Shown here: positions 7,736 through 15,310 of the stretch, piece after piece
Layout of the letters: each line of letters starts with the position of its first letter
Position numbering within the stretch: the stretch's first letter is position 1
Origin: Bradyrhizobium canariense
GTDB taxonomy: Bacteria > Pseudomonadota > Alphaproteobacteria > Rhizobiales > Xanthobacteraceae
Reading direction: 5' to 3'
DNA length: 35,324 nucleotides
NCBI RefSeq assembly: GCF_019402665.1
Contig: NZ_VSST01000041.1
Coordinates: 1-35,324 of the forward strand
The notes under the pieces: model-generated
Told to the model about the DNA's origin: nothing
What the model saw: only the letters and a program-made list of their open reading frames with translations
Databases searched by the model: none
Program-made: the position numbers and the translations under genes

Positions 7736-9522
7736 CGCATCTCGTCCGGAGCATGGACGCCGAGGATGGCGAGGCCCGATGCCAGGACAGAGACGACGCC
7801 CTGGACCATGGCCAGCCGCGCCTTCGTTAGATCTGCATCATTATTGATAATGAAGCGTAAATAGGGCAAATCGCGCCCCTTCGTCCAAAGTGCGTGAAAT
7901 TCGCTCGCTAAGTCATAGAGATAGAAAGCAATTCGGTGCGGCTCGTGGGCGCTTGCCGCCGCTTCCAGCATGCGCGGAAAAATTGCGAGCCGCTTAAGAA
8001 GGTCGAGCTCAGCCGGGTCTGACAGCCGTTCCACCGCCGACTCACCGAGCCAGGCGATGCGCTTTTCGGTTTCCTCGGGGAGTTCCGGGAACACCTCGGC
8101 CCGGGCGTTGCGGAAGATCGAATGGCCGCGGGCGTGGCCGTACTGGACATAGAACACGGGGTTGTCGCGCGACTGTTCCATGACCTTGGCAAGGTCGAAG
8201 TCGAGCACCGCGTCGTTCTTGCGGTAGAGCATCATGAAGCGGACGGCGTCCTGGCCGACTTCATCTACCACCTCACGCAAGGTGACGAAGTCCCCGCTCC
8301 GCTTGGACATTTTCACCGGCTCGCCGTTGCGCAGCAACTTCACGAGCTGGACGATCTTGACGTCGAGCGCCCCCTTGCCGGAGGTCGTCGCCTTCACCGC
8401 CGCCTGCATGCGCTTGATGTAGCCACCATGGTCGGCGCCCCAGACGTCGATCATTTCCGCAAAACCACGGTCGAACTTGTTCTTGTGGTAGGCGATATCG
8501 GCGGCGAAGTAGGTATAGGAATTGTCCGACTTGATCAGCGGGCGATCGACGTCGTCGCCATAAGCAGTCGCCTTGAACAGCAACTGCTCGCGATCTTCCC
8601 AATCCTCGGCCGGGGCCCCTTTTGGCGGCGGCAGACGGCCCTGGTAGACGTCGCCCTTGGCCTTGAGGAAGTCGATGGTCTCGGCGACCTTGTTGTTGCC
8701 GGCGTCCTGCAGCGAGCGCTCCGAGAAGAACACGTCGTGGCGGATGTTGAGCGCGCCGAGATCTCCCTTGATCTCGTCCATCATCATCGCGATGGCCTTG
8801 GCGCGTACCGTCGGCAGCCACGCGCCCTCGCTCATGGCGAGGAGCTTGTCGCCGTGTTCGTTGGCCAGCGCCTGCCCGACCGGCTTCAGATAGTCGCCGG
8901 GATAAAGGCCTTCCGGAATCGCGCCGATGTCCTCGCCGAGCGCCTCGCGATACCTGAGGAACGCGGAACGTGCGAGCACGTCGACCTGCGCACCGGCGTC
9001 GTTGATGTAATATTCGCGCGTGACGTCACGGCCTGCGAACTCGAGCAGGCTCGCCAGCGCGTCGCCGAACACGGCGCCGCGGCAATGGCCGACATGCATC
9101 GGTCCGGTCGGGTTGGCCGAGACATATTCAACGTTGACCTTGGAGCCGCCGCGGACGCGGCCGTAATCGGCGCTCTCGCGCAGCACGGTCCGTAGCGCCT
9201 CCGCCCATGCGGCCGGCTTCAGCGTCAAATTGATGAAGCCGGGACCGGCGACGTCGACCTTGGCGATCAGCGCATCCGCGCGCAGCCGTTCGGCGATCTG
9301 CTCGGCGAGATCCCGTGGCTTTGCCTTTGCCTCTTTCGCAAGCACCATGGCCGCGTTGGTCGCCATGTCGCCATGGGAGGTATCGCGCGGCGGCTCGACC
9401 ACCACGCGCGAGAAATCGATGCCCTCGGGCCAGTTGGCGTCCGCCGCAAGCGCGCGGCAGACCGCGTGCACGCGTGCGAGCACGTCGGCGAACAGGTGCA
9501 GTGCTGAGGATGTGTCGGGCAT
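7732..9522 (-). CDS. argS: Arginyl-tRNA synthetase
   Basis: Class I synthetase that charges tRNA-Arg; it needs the tRNA present to activate arginine. The 596-residue product is of normal length. It begins with the Add-1 domain that recognises the tRNA D-loop (about residues 5-100). The catalytic domain has the HIGH-type motif as SANPTGPMHVGHCRGA (HVGH at 143-146) and a true KMSK loop, VKMSKRSGDF (404-407), which many ArgS proteins lack. The all-helical anticodon-binding (DALR) domain fills the last 130 residues and ends in VHAPDEMR. The dgt stop lies only 9 bp upstream of its start, so the two are almost certainly co-transcribed. Confidence 0.97.
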   Translation of the reverse strand: MPDTSSALHLFADVLARVHAVCRALAADANWPEGIDFSRVVVEPPRDTSHGDMATNAAMVLAKEAKAKPRDLAEQIAERLRADALIAKVDVAGPGFINLTLKPAAWAEALRTVLRESADYGRVRGGSKVNVEYVSANPTGPMHVGHCRGAVFGDALASLLEFAGRDVTREYYINDAGAQVDVLARSAFLRYREALGEDIGAIPEGLYPGDYLKPVGQALANEHGDKLLAMSEGAWLPTVRAKAIAMMMDEIKGDLGALNIRHDVFFSERSLQDAGNNKVAETIDFLKAKGDVYQGRLPPPKGAPAEDWEDREQLLFKATAYGDDVDRPLIKSDNSYTYFAADIAYHKNKFDRGFAEMIDVWGADHGGYIKRMQAAVKATTSGKGALDVKIVQLVKLLRNGEPVKMSKRSGDFVTLREVVDEVGQDAVRFMMLYRKNDAVLDFDLAKVMEQSRDNPVFYVQYGHARGHSIFRNARAEVFPELPEETEKRIAWLGESAVERLSDPAELDLLKRLAIFPRMLEAAASAHEPHRIAFYLYDLASEFHALWTKGRDLPYLRFIINNDADLTKARLAMVQGVVSVLASGLAILGVHAPDEMR

Positions 9523-9531
9523 GGGCGCCGC

Positions 9532-10740
9532 CTAACGCAAATCCGGGGTCGAGTCAAAGAGCCGCTGGTGCTCGGTCAGGGCGAAACGGTCGGTCATTCC
9601 GGCAATGAAATTCCCGATCCGTCGAGCCCGGTCGCCCTCATTGTCCGCCTCCGCCCCGACCAGCCATTCCGGCGGCAGTTCGCCGGGCGATGTGAGGTAT
9701 TTCGCGAACAGGTCGAACAGGATCTGTTCCGCCTCGCTCATCACCCGCATGACCCGCTTGTGGCGGTACATGTGCTGATAGAGAAAGCGCTTGATGGCGG
9801 CCTCCTCCTCGGCGACCGCGGCGGGGAACGCGATCAGTGCCCGGCTCTGCTGGCGCACGTCCTGGGCGGATTGCGGTTTCACGGCGGCAAGGTTTGTCTG
9901 CGCCTCGGCGAACACGGCACCGATCAGGTGCGAGATCAGCTCGCGCACCAGCTCGGCGCCGCGCCTGACGTCTTCGAGATCGGGGTAATGCGCAGACGTC
10001 TCGGCGATGATCTCCGCGGTCAGCGGCATGACCTTGAGGTCGTCGAGGTGAAACAGGCCGGCGCGCAGGCCGTCGTCGATATCGTGGGCATCATAGGCGA
10101 TGTCGTCGGCGATCGCGGCGACCTGTGCCTCCAGCGAGGCGAAACTCCACAACTCGAGATCGTAGGTCTTGATGTAGTCGGCGATGCCGACAGGAATGCC
10201 GTGCTCGCGATAACGCCCGACCGGCGCACCGCTGCGATCGGTCAGCGGGCCATTGTGCTTGACGATGCCTTCCAGCGCTTCCCAGGTCAGGTTGAGCCCG
10301 TCGAATTCGGGGTAGCGGTGTTCCAGCGCCGCGACGACGCGGAGCGTCTGGGCGTTGTGGTCGAAGCCGCCGAAATCCGTCAGGCAGGCGTCCAGTGCCC
10401 GCTCGCCGGCGTGCCCGAACGGCGGATGGCCGAGGTCGTGGGCGAGCGCCAAGGTTTCCGTTAGGTCCTCGTCCAGCCCGAGCTGCCGCGCCAGCGCCCG
10501 GGCAATCTGCGCCACCTCCAGCGAATGGGTCAGCCGGGTCCGGTAATGGTCGCCCTCGTGGAACACGAACACCTGGGTCTTGTACTTCAGTCGGCGGAAC
10601 GCGGTGGAATGGATCACCCGGTCGCAATCCCGCCGGAACGGGCTGCGGGTCCGGCTCGGCGGTTCCGCGACCAGCCGGCCGCGGCTGCGATCGGGATCGC
10701 AGGCATAGGGCGCGTGGGGGGCAGCCATTCCGACGGACAC
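9532..10740 (-). CDS. dgt: dNTP triphosphohydrolase (dGTPase-like, HD domain)
   Basis: Hydrolyses dNTPs to the nucleoside and triphosphate, which tunes nucleotide pools. The 402-residue product has the type 2 Dgt layout: a conserved N-terminal segment (SPFRRDCDRVIHSTAFRRL), then the metal-binding HD set with His72 (RLTHSLEVAQIAR), His101-Asp102 (ALAHDLGHPPFGHAGE), and later the ADDIAYDAHDIDDGL motif supplying the last Asp. Two starts are possible: GTG at 10738-10740, used here, or ATG at 10726-10728. Neither has a strong ribosome site, and both leave the domain complete. It heads the minus-strand housekeeping run, divergent from erpA. Substrate preference cannot be read from sequence. Confidence 0.93.
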   Translation of the reverse strand: MSVGMAAPHAPYACDPDRSRGRLVAEPPSRTRSPFRRDCDRVIHSTAFRRLKYKTQVFVFHEGDHYRTRLTHSLEVAQIARALARQLGLDEDLTETLALAHDLGHPPFGHAGERALDACLTDFGGFDHNAQTLRVVAALEHRYPEFDGLNLTWEALEGIVKHNGPLTDRSGAPVGRYREHGIPVGIADYIKTYDLELWSFASLEAQVAAIADDIAYDAHDIDDGLRAGLFHLDDLKVMPLTAEIIAETSAHYPDLEDVRRGAELVRELISHLIGAVFAEAQTNLAAVKPQSAQDVRQQSRALIAFPAAVAEEEAAIKRFLYQHMYRHKRVMRVMSEAEQILFDLFAKYLTSPGELPPEWLVGAEADNEGDRARRIGNFIAGMTDRFALTEHQRLFDSTPDLR

Positions 10741-10762
10741 GGCGAATTTAGTCCCTATCCAT

Positions 10763-10791
10763 TTGATTCTGCGTATGGTGGCACTTAACTA
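10763..10791 (+). promoter_or_regulatory. Candidate sigma-70-type promoter of erpA
   Basis: TTGATT (10763-10768) and TAACTA (10786-10791) are separated by 17 bp and lie about 80 bases before the erpA ATG, in the 134-bp gap shared with the divergent dgt gene. The boxes match the housekeeping consensus moderately. I see no Irr (ICE) or RirA-like operator nearby. Confidence 0.5.
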
Positions 10792-10874
10792 TGCCGGACG
10801 CGGGATACCAACTGAATTGGGCAACCGACCTTCGGGCGACCTTGGTGTGACCGCGGGGCTATCGGAGACGAGCG

Positions 10875-11204
10875 ATGACGACTGACGTGACCATCAGTGA
10901 CAAGGCCGCACGCCGGATTGGGGAGATCCTCAAGGGCGAAGGGTCTGGCGCGATGCTGCGGATCTCGGTCGAGGGCGGCGGCTGCTCCGGCTTCCAGTAC
11001 AAGTTCGACATTGACCGTGCCCGCACCGACGACGATCTCGTGATCGAGCAGGACAATGCTGTGGTGCTGGTCGATTCCGCCTCGCAGCCGTTCCTGGCGG
11101 GCTCGCAGGTCGATTTCGTCGACGATCTGATCGGCGCCTCGTTCCGGGTCAACAATCCCAACGCCACGGCGTCCTGTGGCTGCGGGACCAGCTTCTCGAT
11201 CTGA
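10875..11204 (+). CDS. erpA: A-type iron-sulfur cluster insertion protein ErpA
   Basis: A-type carrier that passes [4Fe-4S] or [2Fe-2S] clusters to apo-enzymes in the cytoplasm. The 109-residue product contains the HesB/IscA/SufA fold with its three cluster cysteines: Cys37 in EGGGCSGFQY and Cys101 and Cys103 in ASCGCGTSFSI. The start ATG at 10875 has a GGAGACGAG ribosome-site-like stretch upstream. It stands alone, away from any suf or isc operon, and is convergent with the hybrid kinase gene with only 6 bp between them. The standalone context and sequence favour ErpA over SufA or IscA, though these families are close. Confidence 0.9.
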   Translation: MTTDVTISDKAARRIGEILKGEGSGAMLRISVEGGGCSGFQYKFDIDRARTDDDLVIEQDNAVVLVDSASQPFLAGSQVDFVDDLIGASFRVNNPNATASCGCGTSFSI

Positions 11205-11210
11205 CAGGCT

Positions 11211-13541
11211 TTAGGCGCCAGTCATCTGCCTTTCCTCGTCCGTCCACTCCACGTCGACAGGCGTGAGCTCCGGCTGAAGTGGTGCGTCTTCCGCCATCAC
11301 ATGTCCATCGAGCGCGCGCAGCAGAGCCGCCACCAGCGCAGGCTTGCGCAGCGGTTTGGCGAGGAAGTCGGACATCCCCGCCTCGCGGCAGATCTTGACG
11401 TCCTCGGGGAAGGCATTGGCGGTCAGCGCGATGATCGGCAAGGCCGCGAAGCATCCGCCCTCGGCGCGGATCGCACGGGTCGCGGCAAGCCCGTCCATCT
11501 CGGGCATGCGCACGTCCATCAGCACGATATCGTAATCGTCTTCGGACACGGCCGCGACGGCCTCGACACCGTCGGTCACGACGCGCAACTCGACGTCGAA
11601 GGCACCGAGCATCTTGCTCACGACCATGCGGTTGACGGCGTCGTCCTCGGCGACCAACACCTTCAGCGGTCGGTCGAGGCCCGCGATGCGCGCCTTGAGA
11701 TCGTCGGCTTCCTCGCGGCCTGCGTCGTGATCGGACGTTTGCACCTGACTCCACGGCAGTACCAGCGTGAAGCGGAAGGTCGAGCCTTCGCCCGGCGTCG
11801 AGGTGACGCCGATGGTGCCGCCCATCTGCTCGATAATGCGCCGCGAGATCGCTAGGCCCAGCCCGGTGCCGCCGAAGCGGCGGCTGATCGAGGCGTCGGC
11901 CTGGGCGAAGTCGGAGAAGAGCTCGCCGAGCTTCTCGGGGGCGATGCCGATACCGCTGTCGGTCACGCTCCATTCGACGGTGGCGAGCAGATCGCGGCGG
12001 GCCTGACAGACAGCTGCGATCGTGACTTCGCCTCCGTCAGTGAACTTCACCGCGTTGGATGCGAGATTGAGCAGGACCTGGCGGATACGCGCGACATCGC
12101 CGCGCAGCGTCGGCGGCAGGTTGGGATCGAGCTCGACCTTGACGGCGAGCCCCTTGCTCTTGGCGCTCGCGCGCACGATGGTCGCCACGGCTTCGACCAT
12201 CGCCTGCGGCGCGAAGTCGATCACCTCGAACGCGAAGCGTCCGGCCTCGAGCTTGGACAGATCCAGGATGTCGTTGAGGATGCGCTGGAGATTGTCGCCG
12301 GACTCGCGGATCGTGGTGACAGCCTCGCGCTGCTCCGGATCGAGTTTTGTCTCCAGCAGCACGCTGGCAAGCCCGAGCACGCCGTTCATCGGCGTGCGGA
12401 TCTCGTGGCTCATCACCGCGAGGAAATCCGATTTGGCACGGCTCTCGGCCTCGGCCTTTTCGGCGCGCCAGCGCTCGGTCACGTCGCGGCCGAAGCCGCG
12501 ATAGCCGAGGAATTGACCGTCGCGGTCGTAGGCCGGCTTCGCAGTGAGCGACCACAGCCGCGCCTCGCCGCCGGCGACGACCTTGAGGTTCATTTCGTGC
12601 AGCGGTTCGGCGTGCTCCATCAGGCCGACGACGTTGTAGGCCGCGCTCTTGTCTTCGGGGCACAGCATGTCGAGCACGTCGGCGAAATGCGAGCCCTTCA
12701 GCAACGGCAGTGGCAGCTGTGCGACGGCGGCGAAGCGCTCGGGCACGTCGACCAGATGCCCTTCGGCGTCGGTCTGCCATAGCCAGTCGCTGGCGTTCTC
12801 CTGAAAATCCTTCAGCAATAGCGAAATGATCTCGGTCTGGCGCTCGAGCTCGAGCCGGGCCTTGAGATTGCCGAGGAACAGATTGCCTTGCGAGACGATG
12901 TTGCGCGCCATGAAGAACGCGAACAGCAGCAGAAACACCGCGGTCAGGAGGTAAGGCCCGGTGCCGCACAACAGCAACGCCGCGGCGCAGGCAATCGTCG
13001 TCGTCGCGAGATAGACAAGGCCCGCGCGCGGGAAGGTCGAGAGCATGAAGGCGCCGCCGGACATCGTGCCGACCATCAGGCAGGCCAGGACGAGCTGGCT
13101 GGTCGGCTCGATGCGGCTGAACAGCGTGATCGGCAGCGTGCCCCAGATTGCGGCGAGGAAAAACGCCTGCCGCAACATCTGCCGCGCGGCGCGGGGCGAG
13201 GCTTCCTGCGGCGGGCTCCGGTGGGAGCGCCGCCACGCGCGCACCGCGAGCGAGGCGGCGGTCGCGAGGGTCATGCCCCAGATCGCGAGAAAGTCGTTCC
13301 AGCCACGGCCCCAGAACAGGACCAGCACGACTGCGACGTTGAGCATGGTGACGGCCATCGTCACCGGGATCAGGCGTATCACCGCGTCGATCTGCTTGGC
13401 GCGGATGCGGCTCAGCTCGCGCTCGCTGAGACCGGCGGTCAGGCCGTCCTCGATCTCGTAGCCGCCGAGCCAGTACAGGAACGCGCCGATCAACCCGTCG
13501 CGGGGCTCGGTTCGCTTCATGGATTTGTCCGGCCGTCCCAT
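11211..13541 (-). CDS. Membrane-bound hybrid sensor histidine kinase
   Basis: The 776-residue protein senses an unknown cue and phosphorylates its own receiver. From the N-terminus it has a short cytoplasmic leader, a multi-pass membrane region with about six to seven hydrophobic segments (residues 53-215), a PAS domain (about 245-355, ending in GYRGFGRDVTERW), the HisKA helix with phospho-acceptor His379 (FLAVMSHEIRTPMNG) and an HATPase domain. The HATPase has the N box (LNLASNAVKF, to residue 500), G1 (VTDSGIGIAPE, 527-537) and G2 (FGGTGLGLAIS). The C-terminal receiver (627-745) has Asp676 in MDVRMPEMDG and Lys729. There is no Hpt domain, so a separate phosphotransfer partner or only intramolecular transfer is expected. 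It is divergent from xth. The upstream ATG at 13541 was chosen; Met8 is an alternative. Confidence 0.93.
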   Translation of the reverse strand: MGRPDKSMKRTEPRDGLIGAFLYWLGGYEIEDGLTAGLSERELSRIRAKQIDAVIRLIPVTMAVTMLNVAVVLVLFWGRGWNDFLAIWGMTLATAASLAVRAWRRSHRSPPQEASPRAARQMLRQAFFLAAIWGTLPITLFSRIEPTSQLVLACLMVGTMSGGAFMLSTFPRAGLVYLATTTIACAAALLLCGTGPYLLTAVFLLLFAFFMARNIVSQGNLFLGNLKARLELERQTEIISLLLKDFQENASDWLWQTDAEGHLVDVPERFAAVAQLPLPLLKGSHFADVLDMLCPEDKSAAYNVVGLMEHAEPLHEMNLKVVAGGEARLWSLTAKPAYDRDGQFLGYRGFGRDVTERWRAEKAEAESRAKSDFLAVMSHEIRTPMNGVLGLASVLLETKLDPEQREAVTTIRESGDNLQRILNDILDLSKLEAGRFAFEVIDFAPQAMVEAVATIVRASAKSKGLAVKVELDPNLPPTLRGDVARIRQVLLNLASNAVKFTDGGEVTIAAVCQARRDLLATVEWSVTDSGIGIAPEKLGELFSDFAQADASISRRFGGTGLGLAISRRIIEQMGGTIGVTSTPGEGSTFRFTLVLPWSQVQTSDHDAGREEADDLKARIAGLDRPLKVLVAEDDAVNRMVVSKMLGAFDVELRVVTDGVEAVAAVSEDDYDIVLMDVRMPEMDGLAATRAIRAEGGCFAALPIIALTANAFPEDVKICREAGMSDFLAKPLRKPALVAALLRALDGHVMAEDAPLQPELTPVDVEWTDEERQMTGA

Positions 13542-13618
13542 TCGAAAAACCTTTTCACGATCAATGACCCAGGCCCGACTTAAGCCGGGTTAATTTTGTG
13601 GGAGATTTCGCAGCGTCC

Positions 13619-13647
13619 TTGACGGGCGCGTTTGCATTTTGTTCTAA
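13619..13647 (+). promoter_or_regulatory. Candidate sigma-70-type promoter of xth
   Basis: TTGACG (13619-13624), a 17-bp spacer and TTCTAA (13642-13647) lie in the 134-bp gap between the divergent hybrid kinase gene and xth. Transcription would begin about 20 bases before the xth ATG, leaving just enough leader for the GGAG ribosome site. It is one of the better promoter matches in the window. Confidence 0.55.
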
Positions 13648-13675
13648 CCATGGCCCCTGCCCGGAGCCCGTCGAA

Positions 13676-14473
13676 ATGCCCATCAGAATAGCCACCTGGA
13701 ACGTGAACTCGGTCCGGCAGCGGATCGACCTGTTGCTGACCTGGCTGAAGGAGTGCCAGCCGGACATCGTCTGCCTCCAGGAGATCAAATGCGTCGACGA
13801 GGCCTTCCCGCGGCTGGAGATCGAGGCGCTCGGCTACAACGTGGTCACCCATGGGCAGAAGACGTTCAACGGTGTCGCCCTGCTCTCGAAGCTCCGGTTC
13901 GACGAGACCAAGTCGGGGCTGGCCGGCGACGACGAGGATGCGCATGCCCGCTTCCTCGAAGGCGTGGTGACGCTCAAGAGCGGCGTGCTGCGCATCGCCT
14001 GCCTCTATCTGCCCAACGGCAATCCGGTCGGCACCGAGAAATATCCCTACAAGCTCAAATGGATGTCGCGGCTTCTTGAGTATTCGAAGGAGCGCCTCAA
14101 GACCGAGGAGCCGCTGATCCTCGCAGGCGACTTCAACGTCATCCCGCATGCCCGCGACGTCCATAATCCCGCCGCCTGGACCGAGGACGCCCTGTTCAAG
14201 GCCGAGACGCGGGAGAGTTTTCAGTCCCTGCTCGGCCTCGGCCTGACCGATGCGCTTCGGGCCGTCACCGACGAGCCCGGGCTCTACACCTTCTGGGACT
14301 ACCAGGCCGGCGCTTGGCAGAAGAACCACGGCCTGCGGATCGACCATCTGCTGCTGTCGCCACAGGCCAGCGACCGGCTCGGCAATGTCGGCATCGACAG
14401 TTATGTGCGCAGCTGGGAGAAGCCGTCGGACCATGTGCCGGTGTGGGCGGATCTCGACCTCGAGGCGGCGTGA
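13676..14473 (+). CDS. xth: Exodeoxyribonuclease III (AP endonuclease)
   Basis: Xth cuts DNA at abasic sites and removes blocked 3' ends in base excision repair. The ATG at 13676-13678 is chosen because it gives the standard family start (MPIRIATWNVNSVRQR) and follows a GGAG site by 9 bases; a frame 26 codons longer exists but adds sequence unlike the family. The 265-residue product has all catalytic landmarks of the EEP fold: N9/N11 in the NVN segment, Glu36 in CLQEIKCVDEAFP, GDFNVIPHARDVHNP, and the C-terminal GLRIDHLLLSP and SDHVPVWADL. It is convergent with the Sel1-repeat gene; the stop lies in a hairpin loop. Confidence 0.96.
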   Translation: MPIRIATWNVNSVRQRIDLLLTWLKECQPDIVCLQEIKCVDEAFPRLEIEALGYNVVTHGQKTFNGVALLSKLRFDETKSGLAGDDEDAHARFLEGVVTLKSGVLRIACLYLPNGNPVGTEKYPYKLKWMSRLLEYSKERLKTEEPLILAGDFNVIPHARDVHNPAAWTEDALFKAETRESFQSLLGLGLTDALRAVTDEPGLYTFWDYQAGAWQKNHGLRIDHLLLSPQASDRLGNVGIDSYVRSWEKPSDHVPVWADLDLEAA

Positions 14474-14482
14474 GGCCGCCTC
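14462..14482. terminator. GC-rich hairpin enclosing the xth stop codon
   Basis: GAGGCGGC (14462-14469) and GCCGCCTC (14475-14482) are perfect 8-bp arms, and the xth TGA lies in the five-base loop. It sits between two convergent genes (the Sel1-repeat gene ends at 14489), so it may serve either strand. No U tract follows on the plus strand, so intrinsic termination is uncertain. Confidence 0.5.
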
Positions 14483-14488
14483 AACCCA

Positions 14489-15310
14489 TCACTCCCGGCG
14501 ACCCTGGACCCATTGCTCCAGCATCTGCAGGCACATGGCGCGATCGTCGTCGGAGGCCTTTGCGAAGGCGCGGTTGTAGTTTTCCTTGATCCAGGTCTCG
14601 TCGCTACCTGCGCTGTCGCGCGCCAGCGTCAGCCACATCAGGCCGCGCGCGGCCTGCCGCGGCAGGCGGTCGCCGTTGAACAGCATCTGGCCGAGCAGCG
14701 CCTGGGCCTCGTGCTGGCCCTTCTGCGCGGCGAGCCCAAGCCAGCGCGCGCCGTAGCGGAAATCCTCGCGCGAAGCGTCTGGTGTCTTCAGGTACAGGCG
14801 GGCGAGATCGTATTGCGCATCCGCGTTGCCGAAATAGGACGCGGCATAGGAGAACATCTCCCGCGCCCGCTCCTGGTCCGGCTTGACCTTCGAATTCGGG
14901 ATGCCACTGAGATAATAGCGGCCGAGCGCCACAAAGGCGTTGGCGACGATCTGCGCCTGGGGCGCGGACGGGCTGTCCTCGGCGTGCGCGTTGGCGATCC
15001 GGGTGAAATACTCGAACGCACGAACATCGTCCTGGGCGACGCCGTCGCCATTGGCATACATGCGGCCGAGCTTCCACTGCGCGATGGGGTGGCCCCCTTC
15101 CGCGGCATATTGCAGGGCGCTGAGCGAGGTTTCCTGCGGCACGACTGGCGGTACATTGCGCACCTTGCCTGCTGCGCCCGGCAAGGTCGTGACCACCGGG
15201 ATGGTCGCATCCTTCTGGCTGACGGGTGCGCCGTCAAAGGCGAGCGCCGGCGCGGCCAGCGCGGTAGCCCCCAACACAAACGCAACGATGGTACGCCTAG
15301 ATGTCCGCAT
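14489..15310 (-). CDS. Periplasmic Sel1-repeat protein, possibly ExoR-like
   Basis: The 273-residue product starts with a clear Sec signal peptide (MRTSRRTIVAFVLGATALAA, cleavage likely after ALA at 24). Sel1-type helical repeats follow from about residue 65: AAEGGHPIAQWKLGRMYANG, then AFVALGRYYLSGIP, ADAQYDLARLYLKT and HEAQALLGQMLFNGD. Sel1 proteins are adaptors for protein-protein contact. In Sinorhizobium the 268-residue ExoR has this architecture and holds the ChvG/ChvI sensor system inactive in the periplasm; size, signal peptide and repeats fit, but identity is not proved. Its start overlaps the ilvD stop by 14 bp (15297-15310), which suggests coupled translation with ilvD. It is convergent with xth. 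Confidence 0.85.
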   Translation of the reverse strand: MRTSRRTIVAFVLGATALAAPALAFDGAPVSQKDATIPVVTTLPGAAGKVRNVPPVVPQETSLSALQYAAEGGHPIAQWKLGRMYANGDGVAQDDVRAFEYFTRIANAHAEDSPSAPQAQIVANAFVALGRYYLSGIPNSKVKPDQERAREMFSYAASYFGNADAQYDLARLYLKTPDASREDFRYGARWLGLAAQKGQHEAQALLGQMLFNGDRLPRQAARGLMWLTLARDSAGSDETWIKENYNRAFAKASDDDRAMCLQMLEQWVQGRRE

